DNA of 64,000 bases from Candidatus Poribacteria bacterium (lineage in GTDB: Bacteria > Poribacteria > WGA-4E > WGA-3G), in the NCBI GenBank assembly GCA_022821495.1, contig JAJEDN010000118.1, forward strand, positions 82,512 to 146,511, in the 5' to 3' direction. The translations under genes were made by a program, and so were the position numbers. The notes below the pieces were generated by a model, which worked only from the letters and a program-made list of their open reading frames with translations, did not search any database and was not told where the DNA came from. Within the stretch, counting starts at the first letter, position 1; each line of letters opens with the position of its first letter. Below, one piece after another: positions 16,861 through 24,916 of the stretch.

Positions 16861-19044
16861 TTATTTTCTGGTCAAAATAAGATTCTGGTAGGCATCAACA
16901 ACGGCAGCAAAATGCGGTGGTATTACAGTCGTGGCACTGAATTCGGTTACAATCGCGGGACCGGTAATTTGGTTGCCGGGCTCCAACATTTCGCGGCGAT
17001 AGAAATTGGTTGGGAGTGCCTCCCCCTCAAACATGACCAGATTTTGGAGGGTAAACGCTTCAGATGGATCGGCATCGGCGATCGGTAAGGGTTGAATTGA
17101 AGGTTTGTCAGTCTCTCCAATTGCCGTAAGTCGTAGGTTCACAATTTCAACCGGTGCATCCGTTCGTGCGTAACCGAACCGTTGCTCGTGTGCGGCGTGA
17201 AATTTTTGAATAAGGGTGTGTGCCTCTGTTTCGGTTTTTTGTTTAGCAAGTTTCCAGCTTGCAAGCTTCGCTGGAAAGGGGATATTTAGTTCATAAGACT
17301 GTCCCTCATAGCGTATATCCAATGAACGCTTGATCTTAAGTTGATCCGGCGTGAATCCTTCCGCTTCCATCTCATTTTCGGCACGGGTTAAGAGTTCCTT
17401 AAATCCAGCGTTTAACCTCTCAAGAAGCGTTTCGCTGCGGGTTTGAAACTTCAATAGCAGCGTCTGCGAATAGTCTTTAACGACATCCGCAAAGAGCATC
17501 CCATAAGCAGAAAGTAAACCCCCATTTGGTGGAATGAGGACTGTCCCGATACCGAGATTTTCTGCCATAAATGCGGCGTGTAAACCGCCAGCACCGCCGA
17601 AAGAGACGAGCGTGAAATCGCGGGTATCAAAACCTCGTTCCACAGAGATGACCTTGATGGCGCGTTCCATGGCTGCGTTGGCGACTTTGAGGATACCGTC
17701 TGCGGCTTGTCGGGGTGGGATGCCGAGTTGTGTTGCAAATTTCTCAATGTGGGTGTTGGTCTTATCGGCATCAAGGGACATCGCACCGCTCAAAAACTGC
17801 GTCGCGGCGATGCGTCCCAAGAAGAGATTGGCATCGGTTACGGTGATGTCTTCTCCTTTATTGCCATAGCAGATTGGACCTGGATCTGCGCCTGCACTTT
17901 CTGGTCCAACGCGCAACGCGCCGCCTGTATCCACAGTTGCGATAGAGCCGCCACCTGCGCCGACGGTATGGATATCAATCAATGGCACTTTGATCGGAAG
18001 CCCGCTGATCGTACTCTCCGTCGTGAGTGAGATGCCGTTATCACAGAGGCTCACATCCGTCGAGGTGCCGCCCATATCAAATGTGATGATCTGATCGTAG
18101 CCAGCAGCTTTGGCGATCTGATACGCGCCGAGGACACCGCCCGCGGGCCCCGAAAGAACCGTGCGAATGCCCGCTGACTCACCTTTGTATAGCAAGTTTG
18201 CAGCTTGCAAACTACGCTGAAAAGCCTTTACAGAAACGCTACCACCGTTGGAAAGCATTAGGTGGAACGATTTCGGGAATTGTTTTGATTCTACCAGCGT
18301 GGAGAGATGCCGTTCCAAGGTAGGTCGGATGTAAGCATTCGCGACGGTGGTACTAAAACGAGCATATTCGCGATATTCGGGCAGGACTTCGTGCGAACAC
18401 GAAATCGGTATGCCAAGCTGAGAGAGGTGTCCTGCGACAATTTTTTCGTTTTCTGGGTTGACGTAGGCGAAAAGGAAACAGATTGCGACTGCGTCAAGTT
18501 CCAACGCGTCAAGTTCGGAGGTAAGTGCATCCAAATCGGGGGTTTCAATCTCGGTCTGGATTTCGCCTGTGTGCAGTGTCCGTTCCGATATACCGAAACG
18601 TCTGTCCGCAGGGACAAGCGGTGCTGAGCGTTCCACGAAAAAATCGTAGAGACTCGAACGTGCCTGTCTACCTATCTCTAAAACGTCTTCAAAGCCTTTT
18701 GTTGTAACGAGGGCAATTCGCGCGCCTCTACGTTCAAGGAGCGCGTTTGTTGCGACGGTCGAGCCGTGGACAATGTAGGGGTTGGGTAACCCAACCCCTA
18801 CAGTATCGGTGTTGTGCAAACGCAGTATTTCGCTTACGCCTTGTATTACGGCGTGCGCTGGGTTTTGCGGTGTGGACAGGACTTTGTGTGTGAACAGGTC
18901 GCCGTTGATACGCATCACGATGTCTGTGAAAGTACCACCAGTATCAACCCCTATATTTTTCAATATGGCGGTTTCCTCTCGATTTTCTCCATTGTCGACA
19001 ACCCGTTCCTGATTAGGCGGGAATCCATTTGGTACTAACGGCAT
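16861..19044 (-). CDS. Hydantoinase/oxoprolinase family protein, HyuA subunit
   Basis: This 727-residue HyuA-type ATPase has the ASKHA phosphate loop DTGGTFTD (residues 34-41), HGSTVATNALLERRGA and GPAGGVLGA, then TFDMGGTSTDVSL. The family hydrolyses cyclic amides such as hydantoins or 5-oxoproline with ATP, usually with HyuB; no HyuB gene is next to it. Three palindromic DNA repeats lie inside the coding region (residues about 82-90, 275-285 and 590-601), each adding peptide not expected in the family. GAGAGAAGAT supports the first ATG. The stop-to-start gap to the upstream dehydrogenase is 12 bp, so an operon with it is likely. Substrate unknown. Confidence 0.88.
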   Translation of the reverse strand: MPLVPNGFPPNQERVVDNGENREETAILKNIGVDTGGTFTDIVMRINGDLFTHKVLSTPQNPAHAVIQGVSEILRLHNTDTVGVGLPNPYIVHGSTVATNALLERRGARIALVTTKGFEDVLEIGRQARSSLYDFFVERSAPLVPADRRFGISERTLHTGEIQTEIETPDLDALTSELDALELDAVAICFLFAYVNPENEKIVAGHLSQLGIPISCSHEVLPEYREYARFSTTVANAYIRPTLERHLSTLVESKQFPKSFHLMLSNGGSVSVKAFQRSLQAANLLYKGESAGIRTVLSGPAGGVLGAYQIAKAAGYDQIITFDMGGTSTDVSLCDNGISLTTESTISGLPIKVPLIDIHTVGAGGGSIATVDTGGALRVGPESAGADPGPICYGNKGEDITVTDANLFLGRIAATQFLSGAMSLDADKTNTHIEKFATQLGIPPRQAADGILKVANAAMERAIKVISVERGFDTRDFTLVSFGGAGGLHAAFMAENLGIGTVLIPPNGGLLSAYGMLFADVVKDYSQTLLLKFQTRSETLLERLNAGFKELLTRAENEMEAEGFTPDQLKIKRSLDIRYEGQSYELNIPFPAKLASWKLAKQKTETEAHTLIQKFHAAHEQRFGYARTDAPVEIVNLRLTAIGETDKPSIQPLPIADADPSEAFTLQNLVMFEGEALPTNFYRREMLEPGNQITGPAIVTEFSATTVIPPHFAAVVDAYQNLILTRK
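17244..17278. repeat. Intragenic palindromic repeat, copy B, in the hydantoinase gene
   Basis: TAGCAAGTTTCCAGCTTGCA followed by AGCTTCGCTGGAAAG matches the repeat at 18190-18223 with about four mismatches over 34 bp. It is translated as AKLASWKLAKQK in a frame different from that of the other copy. Confidence 0.75.
18190..18223. repeat. Intragenic palindromic repeat, copy A, in the hydantoinase gene
   Basis: AGTTTGCA-GCT-TGCAAACT (within 18195-18213) is an 8-bp inverted repeat with a 3-base loop, inside a longer sequence shared with 17244-17278. It is translated as QRSLQAANLLY between the SNGGSVSV and LSGPAGG blocks of the enzyme. Confidence 0.75.
18775..18801. repeat. 27-bp perfect palindrome inside the hydantoinase gene
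   Basis: GTAGGGGTTGGGT and its exact inverse are separated by one base, giving 13-bp perfect arms. It encodes VGVGLPNPY just before the conserved HGSTVATNALLERRG block. The length (27 bp) is a multiple of three. Confidence 0.85.
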
Positions 19045-19056
19045 ATCTTCTCTCTT

Positions 19057-20016
19057 TCAAACGACTACATTTTGTGGTGTACCTTCAAGGAAAGCGATGA
19101 TATTGTCTACCGCCCCTTCGTTAAGGAGTTCAACGCCTTCAGGGGTCATATCGGCACAATGCGGTGTTAGAATCACCTGTTCGCATGCCAAAAGCGGGTG
19201 ATCTGCGGGCGGTGGTTCTTGGTCGTAGACATCAATCGCAGCACCGCCGAGGTGTCCGCTGTTTAATGCCCCGATCAGCGCGTCGGTATCAATTACACCG
19301 CCACGGGCAACGTTGATTAAGAGGGCACCCGGTTTCATCAAGTCGAGTTCACGTTCACCGATGAGATGGTGGCTCTCCTCTGTCAACCTGACATGCAAAC
19401 TGACGACATCCGCAGTACCGAGGAGTTCATCCAGAGCAACAAATTCAACGCCGAGTGCCTCTGCCCGTGCAGCTGAAGGGTTGTACGTCCATGCGATAAC
19501 ATTCATCCCGACGGCTCGTCCGAGGCGTGCCATCTCGGCACCAATATGCCCGGTGCCGATAATTCCTAACGTTTTGCCTTGCAGGTAGATATTGTCCATC
19601 CGGGGCCAGCCGCCAGCCTTCATTGCGGCTGTGAGGAATGCTGTGCGTTTGGCGAGTGCGAACATCAGTCCGAACCCGTGCTCGGCGACAACCGGTGCGG
19701 TGCGTCCGGGTTGATTGCAAACAGTAATGCCGCGCGCTTTTGCCGCCTCAAGTCCAATCATATCCGTTCCGATGGAACAGAGCGAGATTAACTTGAGTTT
19801 GGGGAGTTGACGTAGGATTTCTGCGGGCCACTTGACGAGTCCCCGCGAATTGATAAGGATGTCCGCATCTTCGGCACGGCGGAGTTTCTCCACGTCAGTT
19901 TCGGGTCGGTCAGTGTAGAGCACAACATCACCGTAAGGTTTTAGGCGTTCGAGATGCGGTGAGCCTTGGATTTGCGGTGGTGAATCACCGGGGACAACAA
20001 TTTTAAGTCTGTTCAC
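19057..20016 (-). CDS. D-isomer-specific 2-hydroxyacid dehydrogenase
   Basis: This 319-residue NAD-dependent dehydrogenase of the phosphoglycerate/glycerate dehydrogenase family interconverts D-2-hydroxyacids and 2-oxoacids. The Rossmann motif is GIIGTGHIGAEMARLG. Catalytic-region blocks are NVARGGVIDTDALIGAL (Arg), DVYDQEPPPADHPLL (Glu) and TPHCADMT (His). The start is GTG with AAAGGAATAACTT upstream. It lies between the nuclease lipoprotein gene (17 bp upstream) and the hydantoinase (12 bp downstream), suggesting one transcript. The length fits glyoxylate/hydroxypyruvate reductases rather than full SerA, as no ACT domain is present. Confidence 0.9.
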   Translation of the reverse strand: MNRLKIVVPGDSPPQIQGSPHLERLKPYGDVVLYTDRPETDVEKLRRAEDADILINSRGLVKWPAEILRQLPKLKLISLCSIGTDMIGLEAAKARGITVCNQPGRTAPVVAEHGFGLMFALAKRTAFLTAAMKAGGWPRMDNIYLQGKTLGIIGTGHIGAEMARLGRAVGMNVIAWTYNPSAARAEALGVEFVALDELLGTADVVSLHVRLTEESHHLIGERELDLMKPGALLINVARGGVIDTDALIGALNSGHLGGAAIDVYDQEPPPADHPLLACEQVILTPHCADMTPEGVELLNEGAVDNIIAFLEGTPQNVVV

Positions 20017-20033
20017 AAGTTATTCCTTTCTGT

Positions 20034-20660
20034 CTATTCCGCGCCCCAATCGTGCGTTTTTGTGCCGCCATCATAGACAACGGCGTGTCCTGCTTCCAGT
20101 AACGCCTCAGCGACATCAGTAGATACACCATCTTTGAAACATATCACATTCGCGACAATGCGATTGGCATATTTATCCGGTTCAGGATTCTGAATCACGA
20201 ATCCGAGGGTGCCGTCGTCCTTGCTGTTGTCAAGGAGGAGTTGTTTGAGAAAATTCGTTGCGGTTTCCGCGCGCGCCTTTTCGCGTTGAATTGAGGCTTC
20301 GCTTCGGTCAGCACGGATCGGACGCTTCTCAGGTGTGTCTATCCCCGCGATTCTGATGTCGGTGATACTATAAATTCCATCGGCGCGACGCTCAATACCG
20401 GGCCAGAGAGTTAATTGCGCTTCACTCATTCCGGGTGTTGGCGAATAAAACGGATAGATGAGGATAGCCACATCTCGGATCGTGTCGCCATCGTAGACGT
20501 TATCAATGCTATCAATTGTCCCATAATAGATAGGTGCGCTGCTCTCAGGGAGAAGCACATCGGAGGTCCCACACGCTGCAAGCGGCAGATATAGTAGGAA
20601 CGCTAAAGTTATTTTTTTTAGAATTGCGTTACGAGATAATGGTGTCCTATTGCGTTTCAA
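20034..20660 (-). CDS. Staphylococcal-nuclease-like (SNase/TNase) lipoprotein
   Basis: This 208-residue protein has a lipoprotein signal ending in LPLAACGTS (lipobox with Cys near residue 30). An SNase domain follows: YDGDTI, IRIAGIDTPEKRPI with the Asp, Thr and Glu of the Ca2+/catalytic site, and a helical segment IQREKARAETATNFLKQLLL, then DKYANRIVANVI and LLEAGHAVVYDGG. It probably cleaves nucleic acids in the periplasm, anchored in a membrane. The start codon appears to be TTG with no clear SD, so the start is less certain. It leads a probable three-gene unit with the dehydrogenase and hydantoinase. Confidence 0.85.
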   Translation of the reverse strand: MKRNRTPLSRNAILKKITLAFLLYLPLAACGTSDVLLPESSAPIYYGTIDSIDNVYDGDTIRDVAILIYPFYSPTPGMSEAQLTLWPGIERRADGIYSITDIRIAGIDTPEKRPIRADRSEASIQREKARAETATNFLKQLLLDNSKDDGTLGFVIQNPEPDKYANRIVANVICFKDGVSTDVAEALLEAGHAVVYDGGTKTHDWGAE

Positions 20661-20683
20661 AATGCTGATATCCGCTTGGTATC

Positions 20684-20702
20684 GGGCGAGGAGATCTCGC
20701 CC
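20684..20702. repeat. GGGCGAG/CTCGCCC hairpin
   Basis: Seven-base perfect arms surround a GAGAT loop, between the 3' end of the alcohol dehydrogenase and the nuclease gene. No T-run follows on the minus strand. It may stabilise or separate transcripts. Confidence 0.5.
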
Positions 20703-20708
20703 CTACGG

Positions 20709-21869
20709 TTAAAAACATTGACGGTATAGTGCGACGATTTCTTCGGCGGTAGCCTGCCGCGGATTGTTCGCCGGACTTCCACTTGCGATGGCATCCGCTG
20801 CCATCTGTTGAATCACGTTCTCGAATTTTTCTTTGTCAATTTTATCAATTTCGCCGAGCCGCGGCATCTGAATATCGGTGACAAGTCGTTCTACGGCAGA
20901 AACTGCTGCGTCCGCTTGGTGCATCGGGGATAATCCGTTGAGTGGTTCGCCCATTGCACGTGCAATATCTGCGAAGCGCGCTGGCGCGCCGACGACGCTA
21001 AATGCCATCACATCGCGCAACAACACGGAATTTGAGAGTCCGTGATGGACATGGAAATACGCGCCGATCGGACGGGACATTCCGTGGACCAGAGCGACAG
21101 AGGAATTGCTGAACGCCATCCCTGCGATAGACGCGCCGATCATCATATCCGTGCGTGCGGGAATATTTTCGCCATCTGCCCACGCTTGTCGTAGCGACCC
21201 CGAAATCATCTCGATTGCCTTCAATGCGAGGGCATCGGTGATGGGTTGTGCGCGTTTGGAGATGTACGCCTCTATTGCGTGCGTTAAAGCGTCAACGCCG
21301 ACTGCTGCTGTCAAATGTGGTGGCGTTGTGATGGAGAGCAGCGGGTCCACGAGTGCTACGTGTGCCAGCAGACAAGCACTACTGAGCATCATCTTGACGT
21401 TTCGCTCGGTATCTGTAATAACGGTAACCTTGGAGACTTCGCTGCCAGTGCCGCCTGTCGTCGGTATCGCGATAAGGGGTGCCCCCGGATTTGGGATTTT
21501 ATCCACACCCATGTAATTCTCAAAATCGCCACTGTTTGTTAGTTTCATGGCGATGCCTTTTCCGCAATCAATGGCGCTGCCGCCGCCAATGCTCACAATG
21601 ACATCGCAGGCTTCGTCAGCGTATTGCTTTAGCCCATCTTGCACGTTTTGTAAGGTCGGATCGGGTGTGACATCGGAGAAGCAGGTGCTACTGATGCCAG
21701 CGGCGTGTAAATTTTGGGCAATCTTGTCGGCGTATCCGATCTTGGCGATACCCGGATCGGTTACGATGAGTGCGTTTGTTGCACCGAGTTGTTTCGCCTG
21801 TTCACCGACGTTCTCAGACGCACCCGATCCTGTGATTATTGTGGGTGGGAGTGTTAATGTTGTAGGCAA
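20709..21869 (-). CDS. Iron-containing alcohol dehydrogenase (group III)
   Basis: This 386-residue Fe-ADH family protein oxidises or reduces alcohols and aldehydes with NAD(P) and a divalent metal. It shows the dinucleotide site SIGGGSAIDCGKGIA, TTGGTGSEVSKVTVITD, the metal-binding region DALTHAIEAYIS and HGMSRPIGAYFHVHHGLSN. The start is a TTG with AGGA about 10 bp upstream. It is followed downstream by the nuclease gene on the same strand, 48 bp away. Substrate not predictable; relatives include 1,3-propanediol, butanol and lactaldehyde dehydrogenases. Confidence 0.92.
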   Translation of the reverse strand: MPTTLTLPPTIITGSGASENVGEQAKQLGATNALIVTDPGIAKIGYADKIAQNLHAAGISSTCFSDVTPDPTLQNVQDGLKQYADEACDVIVSIGGGSAIDCGKGIAMKLTNSGDFENYMGVDKIPNPGAPLIAIPTTGGTGSEVSKVTVITDTERNVKMMLSSACLLAHVALVDPLLSITTPPHLTAAVGVDALTHAIEAYISKRAQPITDALALKAIEMISGSLRQAWADGENIPARTDMMIGASIAGMAFSNSSVALVHGMSRPIGAYFHVHHGLSNSVLLRDVMAFSVVGAPARFADIARAMGEPLNGLSPMHQADAAVSAVERLVTDIQMPRLGEIDKIDKEKFENVIQQMAADAIASGSPANNPRQATAEEIVALYRQCF

Positions 21870-21918
21870 TTTCTAATTTCCTATAAGGGTTTATTGTTCA
21901 AATGAGTTTGTGAAGATG

Positions 21919-22167
21919 TTAAAGCAGCCCAAGACGCTCAAGATCTGCTTCCGTCCATTGCGCTTGTTGCCCAATAATAGCTCTGAGAGTACCAGGGGCA
22001 AAAGTTTGGCTCATTTTGTGAAGATGAATAGTTGTTGTCCGTCCATCTGGATGCGCAAAAAATCGGTTTGCCCCTTTTCTTCTGGATTCATAAAAACCGT
22101 CTTTTTTCAGAGCGCGTATCAATTTTCGCGCTGTCAGTGAGCGTAATCGACTATAATCAATGGGCAT
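21919..22167 (-). CDS. HicA-like toxin (YcfA family) lacking the usual catalytic His
   Basis: This 82-residue protein with the HicA/YcfA dsRBD-like pattern shows SRLRSLTARKLIRALKKDGF, then HPDGRTTTIHLHK and GTLRAIIGQ. Active HicA mRNA interferases carry GSH at the end of strand 1; here the matching site reads KGAN, so the catalytic His is absent at its usual place. It starts 1 bp after the upstream HicB-like gene ends, so the two are translationally coupled. It may be a weakened toxin or a non-toxin relative. Confidence 0.78.
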   Translation of the reverse strand: MPIDYSRLRSLTARKLIRALKKDGFYESRRKGANRFFAHPDGRTTTIHLHKMSQTFAPGTLRAIIGQQAQWTEADLERLGLL

Positions 22168-22168
22168 A

Positions 22169-22474
22169 TCAAATAGTTACAGCGATAAGAGGTACATCGC
22201 TGACCTGAATTTGTGAGCATGATTTAGATTGGCTTTCTTCTTGCCCCACCAATAGCGATTCAAAATCAATTTCTTCTCCTTGCTCCAATAGATGTTCAAC
22301 TAGAAGATCAACTGCGTCTTGTAGATTTTTTAAAGCCTCTTTTTGGGTATATCCCCAACTTGCTGCCCCTTTATGCTCTAAAGCGGGAATATAGGCTCGC
22401 CAGACAGCGTTCTCATCTGGTTCATCGGGCCACTTGTCCTTTTCTAAGATAACCTGAAATGCATACGTTTTCAT
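22169..22474 (-). CDS. HicB-like antitoxin
   Basis: This 101-residue HicB-family protein has the N-terminal RNase-H-like partial fold AFQVILEKDK......WRAYIPALEHKGAASWGYTQKEALKNLQDAVDLLVEHLLEQG. The family neutralises HicA and represses its own operon. GAGGAGGAAAAG lies just before the ATG on the minus strand. No DNA-binding C-terminus is obvious; the last 25 residues are Ser/Gln-rich. It is directly upstream of the HicA-like gene. Confidence 0.8.
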   Translation of the reverse strand: MKTYAFQVILEKDKWPDEPDENAVWRAYIPALEHKGAASWGYTQKEALKNLQDAVDLLVEHLLEQGEEIDFESLLVGQEESQSKSCSQIQVSDVPLIAVTI

Positions 22475-22488
22475 CTTTTCCTCCTCAG

Positions 22489-22731
22489 TTATCCACCCGT
22501 ACCGTTCAAAAACTCGTCAATGTTTTTACCGATAGTCGGTAGTGGAAGTGCCTCATTGTCGCGATGCAAGATTTCTATCCATTCATCAACAATCTCGCAT
22601 AACTGCCGATAGACCTTGACTTCATCAGTACCGTGGCAACATGGACCGATGATTCCGGGGCAATATCCGATGAAATATTGGTCTTCATCTGACCACTCAA
22701 CGATTTTGATGTACTTTGCACTCTCAGTCAT
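22489..22731 (-). CDS. Second HicB-family small protein
   Basis: This protein of about 80 residues begins MTESAKYIKIVEWSDEDQYF. It has the HicB fold pattern: beta strands, then YCPGIIGPCCHGTDEVKVYRQLCEIVDEWIEIL. An in-frame ATG 45 bp further upstream exists but has no SD, whereas GGGAA precedes the chosen start. It sits 14 bp upstream of the HicB/HicA pair on the same strand. It may be a solitary antitoxin or a duplicate guard. Confidence 0.72.
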   Translation of the reverse strand: MTESAKYIKIVEWSDEDQYFIGYCPGIIGPCCHGTDEVKVYRQLCEIVDEWIEILHRDNEALPLPTIGKNIDEFLNGTGG

Positions 22732-22853
22732 ATTATTCCCAAAAATTGAGATGAATTGTCGTATTTTTCTTGGCATAGAATATCACACAAATGATCGGAT
22801 GTCCAACTTTATCACTAACGTAAAAAAACATAAAAGTTTTCGGGAACCCATGG

Positions 22854-24620
22854 CTAATGCCGGAAATGGCGTATGCCAGTCAGCACCATTGCGATGCCGT
22901 AAGCGTCCGCGGTTTCAATCACAGGCTCGTCATTCACAGAACCACCCGGCTGAATAATCGCACTAATGCCTGCCTCACCCGCAATTTCAACACCATCGGG
23001 AAATGGGAAATAGGCATCTGAGGCTAACACGGACCCTTTGGCTTTTTCGCCTGCTTTTCGGATAGCAATCATCGCGGCATCCACGCGACTCATCTGCCCT
23101 GCACCGATACCGACACTCTGCGTGCCGTCCGCTAATAGGATACAGTTCGATTTGACGTGTTTGCACGCCTTCCAAGCGAACAACAAAGATGCCATCTCTG
23201 TCTCTGTCGGCGCACGCTGCGTGGCAACCTCTAATGCATCGGCACTCAACTCGCGGATATCCGGGTCTTGGACGAGTATGCCACCGGTGATGTTGCGAAT
23301 CTGCAAGAGCGGTTCCGCGGCTGAAAGCGACCCAACTTCGAGAATCGGGCGGCGTTTGACCCGAGACAGTGCGCGTAACGCTTTATCGGTATAACTCGGT
23401 GCGATAATGGCATCAATTTTCACGCCTGCCTGTGCTGCTTCGCGGATCGTGTTCGCCGTCTGGATTGTCACTTTACGATTTAGCCCAACAATCGAACCGA
23501 AGGCAGAGGTACGATCGCAGTCCAATGCGTTCGTGAAGGCATCTTGTAGATTGTCGGCAGTTGCGAGTCCACAGGGGTTGTTGTGTTTAATGATGGCACA
23601 CGCCGGAGTCTTAAAATCCTTGACGATTTCTAAAGCCGCTTCTAAATCGAGGAGGTTATTGAACGAGAGCGGTTGTCCGCTTAACTGGTTTGCCCACGCA
23701 GCCGATGGTCCTGGCGTGGTTTCGGTTCTGTAGAACGCGGCGTGCTGGTGTGGGTTTTCGCCGTAGCGGAGTGTACGTTCTTTCTTGAAATGGAGCGTCA
23801 GGTTATCGGCGTATTCATCAACCCCCCTATCCCCCCTTATCAGGGGGGCATTCTCCGTCTGATTCACCTCGCTAACTCCGCTTATCAAGGGGGCATTCTC
23901 CGTCTGATTCACCTCGCTAACTCCGCTTATTAGGGGGGCATTCTCCGTCTGATTCACCTCGCTAACTCCGCTTATCAGGGGGGCATTCTCCGTCTGATTC
24001 ACCTCGCTATCCCCACTTATCAGGAGGGTATCATTGTCGGTAAGGTAGGCAGCGATTGCGGTGTCGTAGTGCGCGGTATGCGCGAATGCTGCTTTTGCCA
24101 ATTCAAATCGCCGTTCTTCTGAGAGACAGCCGTCGTTGGCATCTAAGTCAGCGATAATTTGTGGGTATTGGCTCGGAGCCGTGAGCGCAGCAACGTGCCG
24201 ATAGTTTTTCGCAGCGGCACGAATCATCGTCGGACCGCCGATGTCGATGTTCTCGATCGCTTCGGGAAGTGTTACGTCCGGCTTGGCGACAGTTGCTTCA
24301 AACGGATATAGGTTGCATATCACCATATCAATGGCATTTACACCGTGTGCTTCTGCTTGCGCGCTGTGTTCTGTATTGCCCCATTCGGCGAGGAGACCGC
24401 CATGAATCTTCGGGTGGAGGGTTTTCACTCTACCGTCCAGCATTTCAGGAAAGCCGGTGTAGTCAGAGACATCAACGATGTCAATACCAGCGTCTCGGAG
24501 GTGCCGGGCTGTACCGCCGGTGGAGAGGATTTCTACGCCGCGCTGTGCGAGGACGTTGGCTATATCTAAAAGATCGGTTTTGTCGTACACACTGATGAGT
24601 GCGCGTTCTATTTTTTCCAT
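22854..24620 (-). CDS. purH: Bifunctional AICAR formyltransferase/IMP cyclohydrolase with repeat-encoded linker insertion
   Basis: PurH performs the last two steps of IMP synthesis. The N-terminal IMP cyclohydrolase domain (about 1-195) has ALISVYDKTDLLDIA and STGGTARHLRDAGI, with DGRVKTLHPKIHGGLL. The C-terminal formyltransferase domain has LRYGENPHQHAAFYR and AIIKHNNPCGLA, near-complete to the end (GIRHFRH). Between them, residues about 197-268 are four 15-residue repeats (SEVNQTENAPLISGV) encoded by palindromic DNA not found in normal PurH. The ATG at 24620 has AGGAAAAAT upstream; a GTG further upstream is less likely. The reading frame is intact across the insertion, so the enzyme is probably active. 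Confidence 0.95.
   Translation of the reverse strand: MEKIERALISVYDKTDLLDIANVLAQRGVEILSTGGTARHLRDAGIDIVDVSDYTGFPEMLDGRVKTLHPKIHGGLLAEWGNTEHSAQAEAHGVNAIDMVICNLYPFEATVAKPDVTLPEAIENIDIGGPTMIRAAAKNYRHVAALTAPSQYPQIIADLDANDGCLSEERRFELAKAAFAHTAHYDTAIAAYLTDNDTLLISGDSEVNQTENAPLISGVSEVNQTENAPLISGVSEVNQTENAPLISGVSEVNQTENAPLIRGDRGVDEYADNLTLHFKKERTLRYGENPHQHAAFYRTETTPGPSAAWANQLSGQPLSFNNLLDLEAALEIVKDFKTPACAIIKHNNPCGLATADNLQDAFTNALDCDRTSAFGSIVGLNRKVTIQTANTIREAAQAGVKIDAIIAPSYTDKALRALSRVKRRPILEVGSLSAAEPLLQIRNITGGILVQDPDIRELSADALEVATQRAPTETEMASLLFAWKACKHVKSNCILLADGTQSVGIGAGQMSRVDAAMIAIRKAGEKAKGSVLASDAYFPFPDGVEIAGEAGISAIIQPGGSVNDEPVIETADAYGIAMVLTGIRHFRH
23819..24030. repeat. Four-copy 45-bp palindromic array inside purH
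   Basis: Each unit is GGGGGCATTCTCCGTCTGAT followed by TCACCTCGCTAACTCCGCTTATCA, 45 bp long. The outermost copies end in CCCCTTATCAGGGGGG, the same core as the intergenic modules. The 45-bp period preserves the frame. It occupies the linker between the two PurH domains. Confidence 0.93.
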
Positions 24621-24659
24621 ATTTTTCCTATGCTGCTCAAAAGACAAATCTGGCGACAC

Positions 24660-24914
24660 TTAATAAATTTTACTACGGTGCCCGACTTCGTGGACAGTTA
24701 GCACGCGTGTCCCTCTATCAAAGGTATAAAGGGCGCGATAGTCATTTATTTTCAAAGTAAATTTCCCTTTGTGTCTACCCTTCAGTGCCTTATGTGGTAT
24801 CCTGTCACAATTTTCACAGAGCCATTCTAATTTATTGCGAATTTGTCGGGCTATTGAAGGATCCAAACGCTGTAGATCGGATCGGGCACGTGGAGCGTAT
24901 AGCAAGGTATACAA
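24660..24914 (-). CDS. RelE/ParE-family toxin
   Basis: This 84-residue protein has the RelE/ParE fold signature LLYAPRARSDLQRLDPSIARQI, HKALKGRHKGKFTLKINDYRALYTF and EVGHRSKIY. The family cleaves ribosome-bound mRNA (RelE) or poisons gyrase (ParE). The start is a TTG two bases after the stop of the upstream antitoxin gene, so translation is coupled to it. It ends 39 bp before purH and could share a transcript with it. Confidence 0.85.
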   Translation of the reverse strand: MYTLLYAPRARSDLQRLDPSIARQIRNKLEWLCENCDRIPHKALKGRHKGKFTLKINDYRALYTFDRGTRVLTVHEVGHRSKIY

Positions 24915-24916
24915 AA

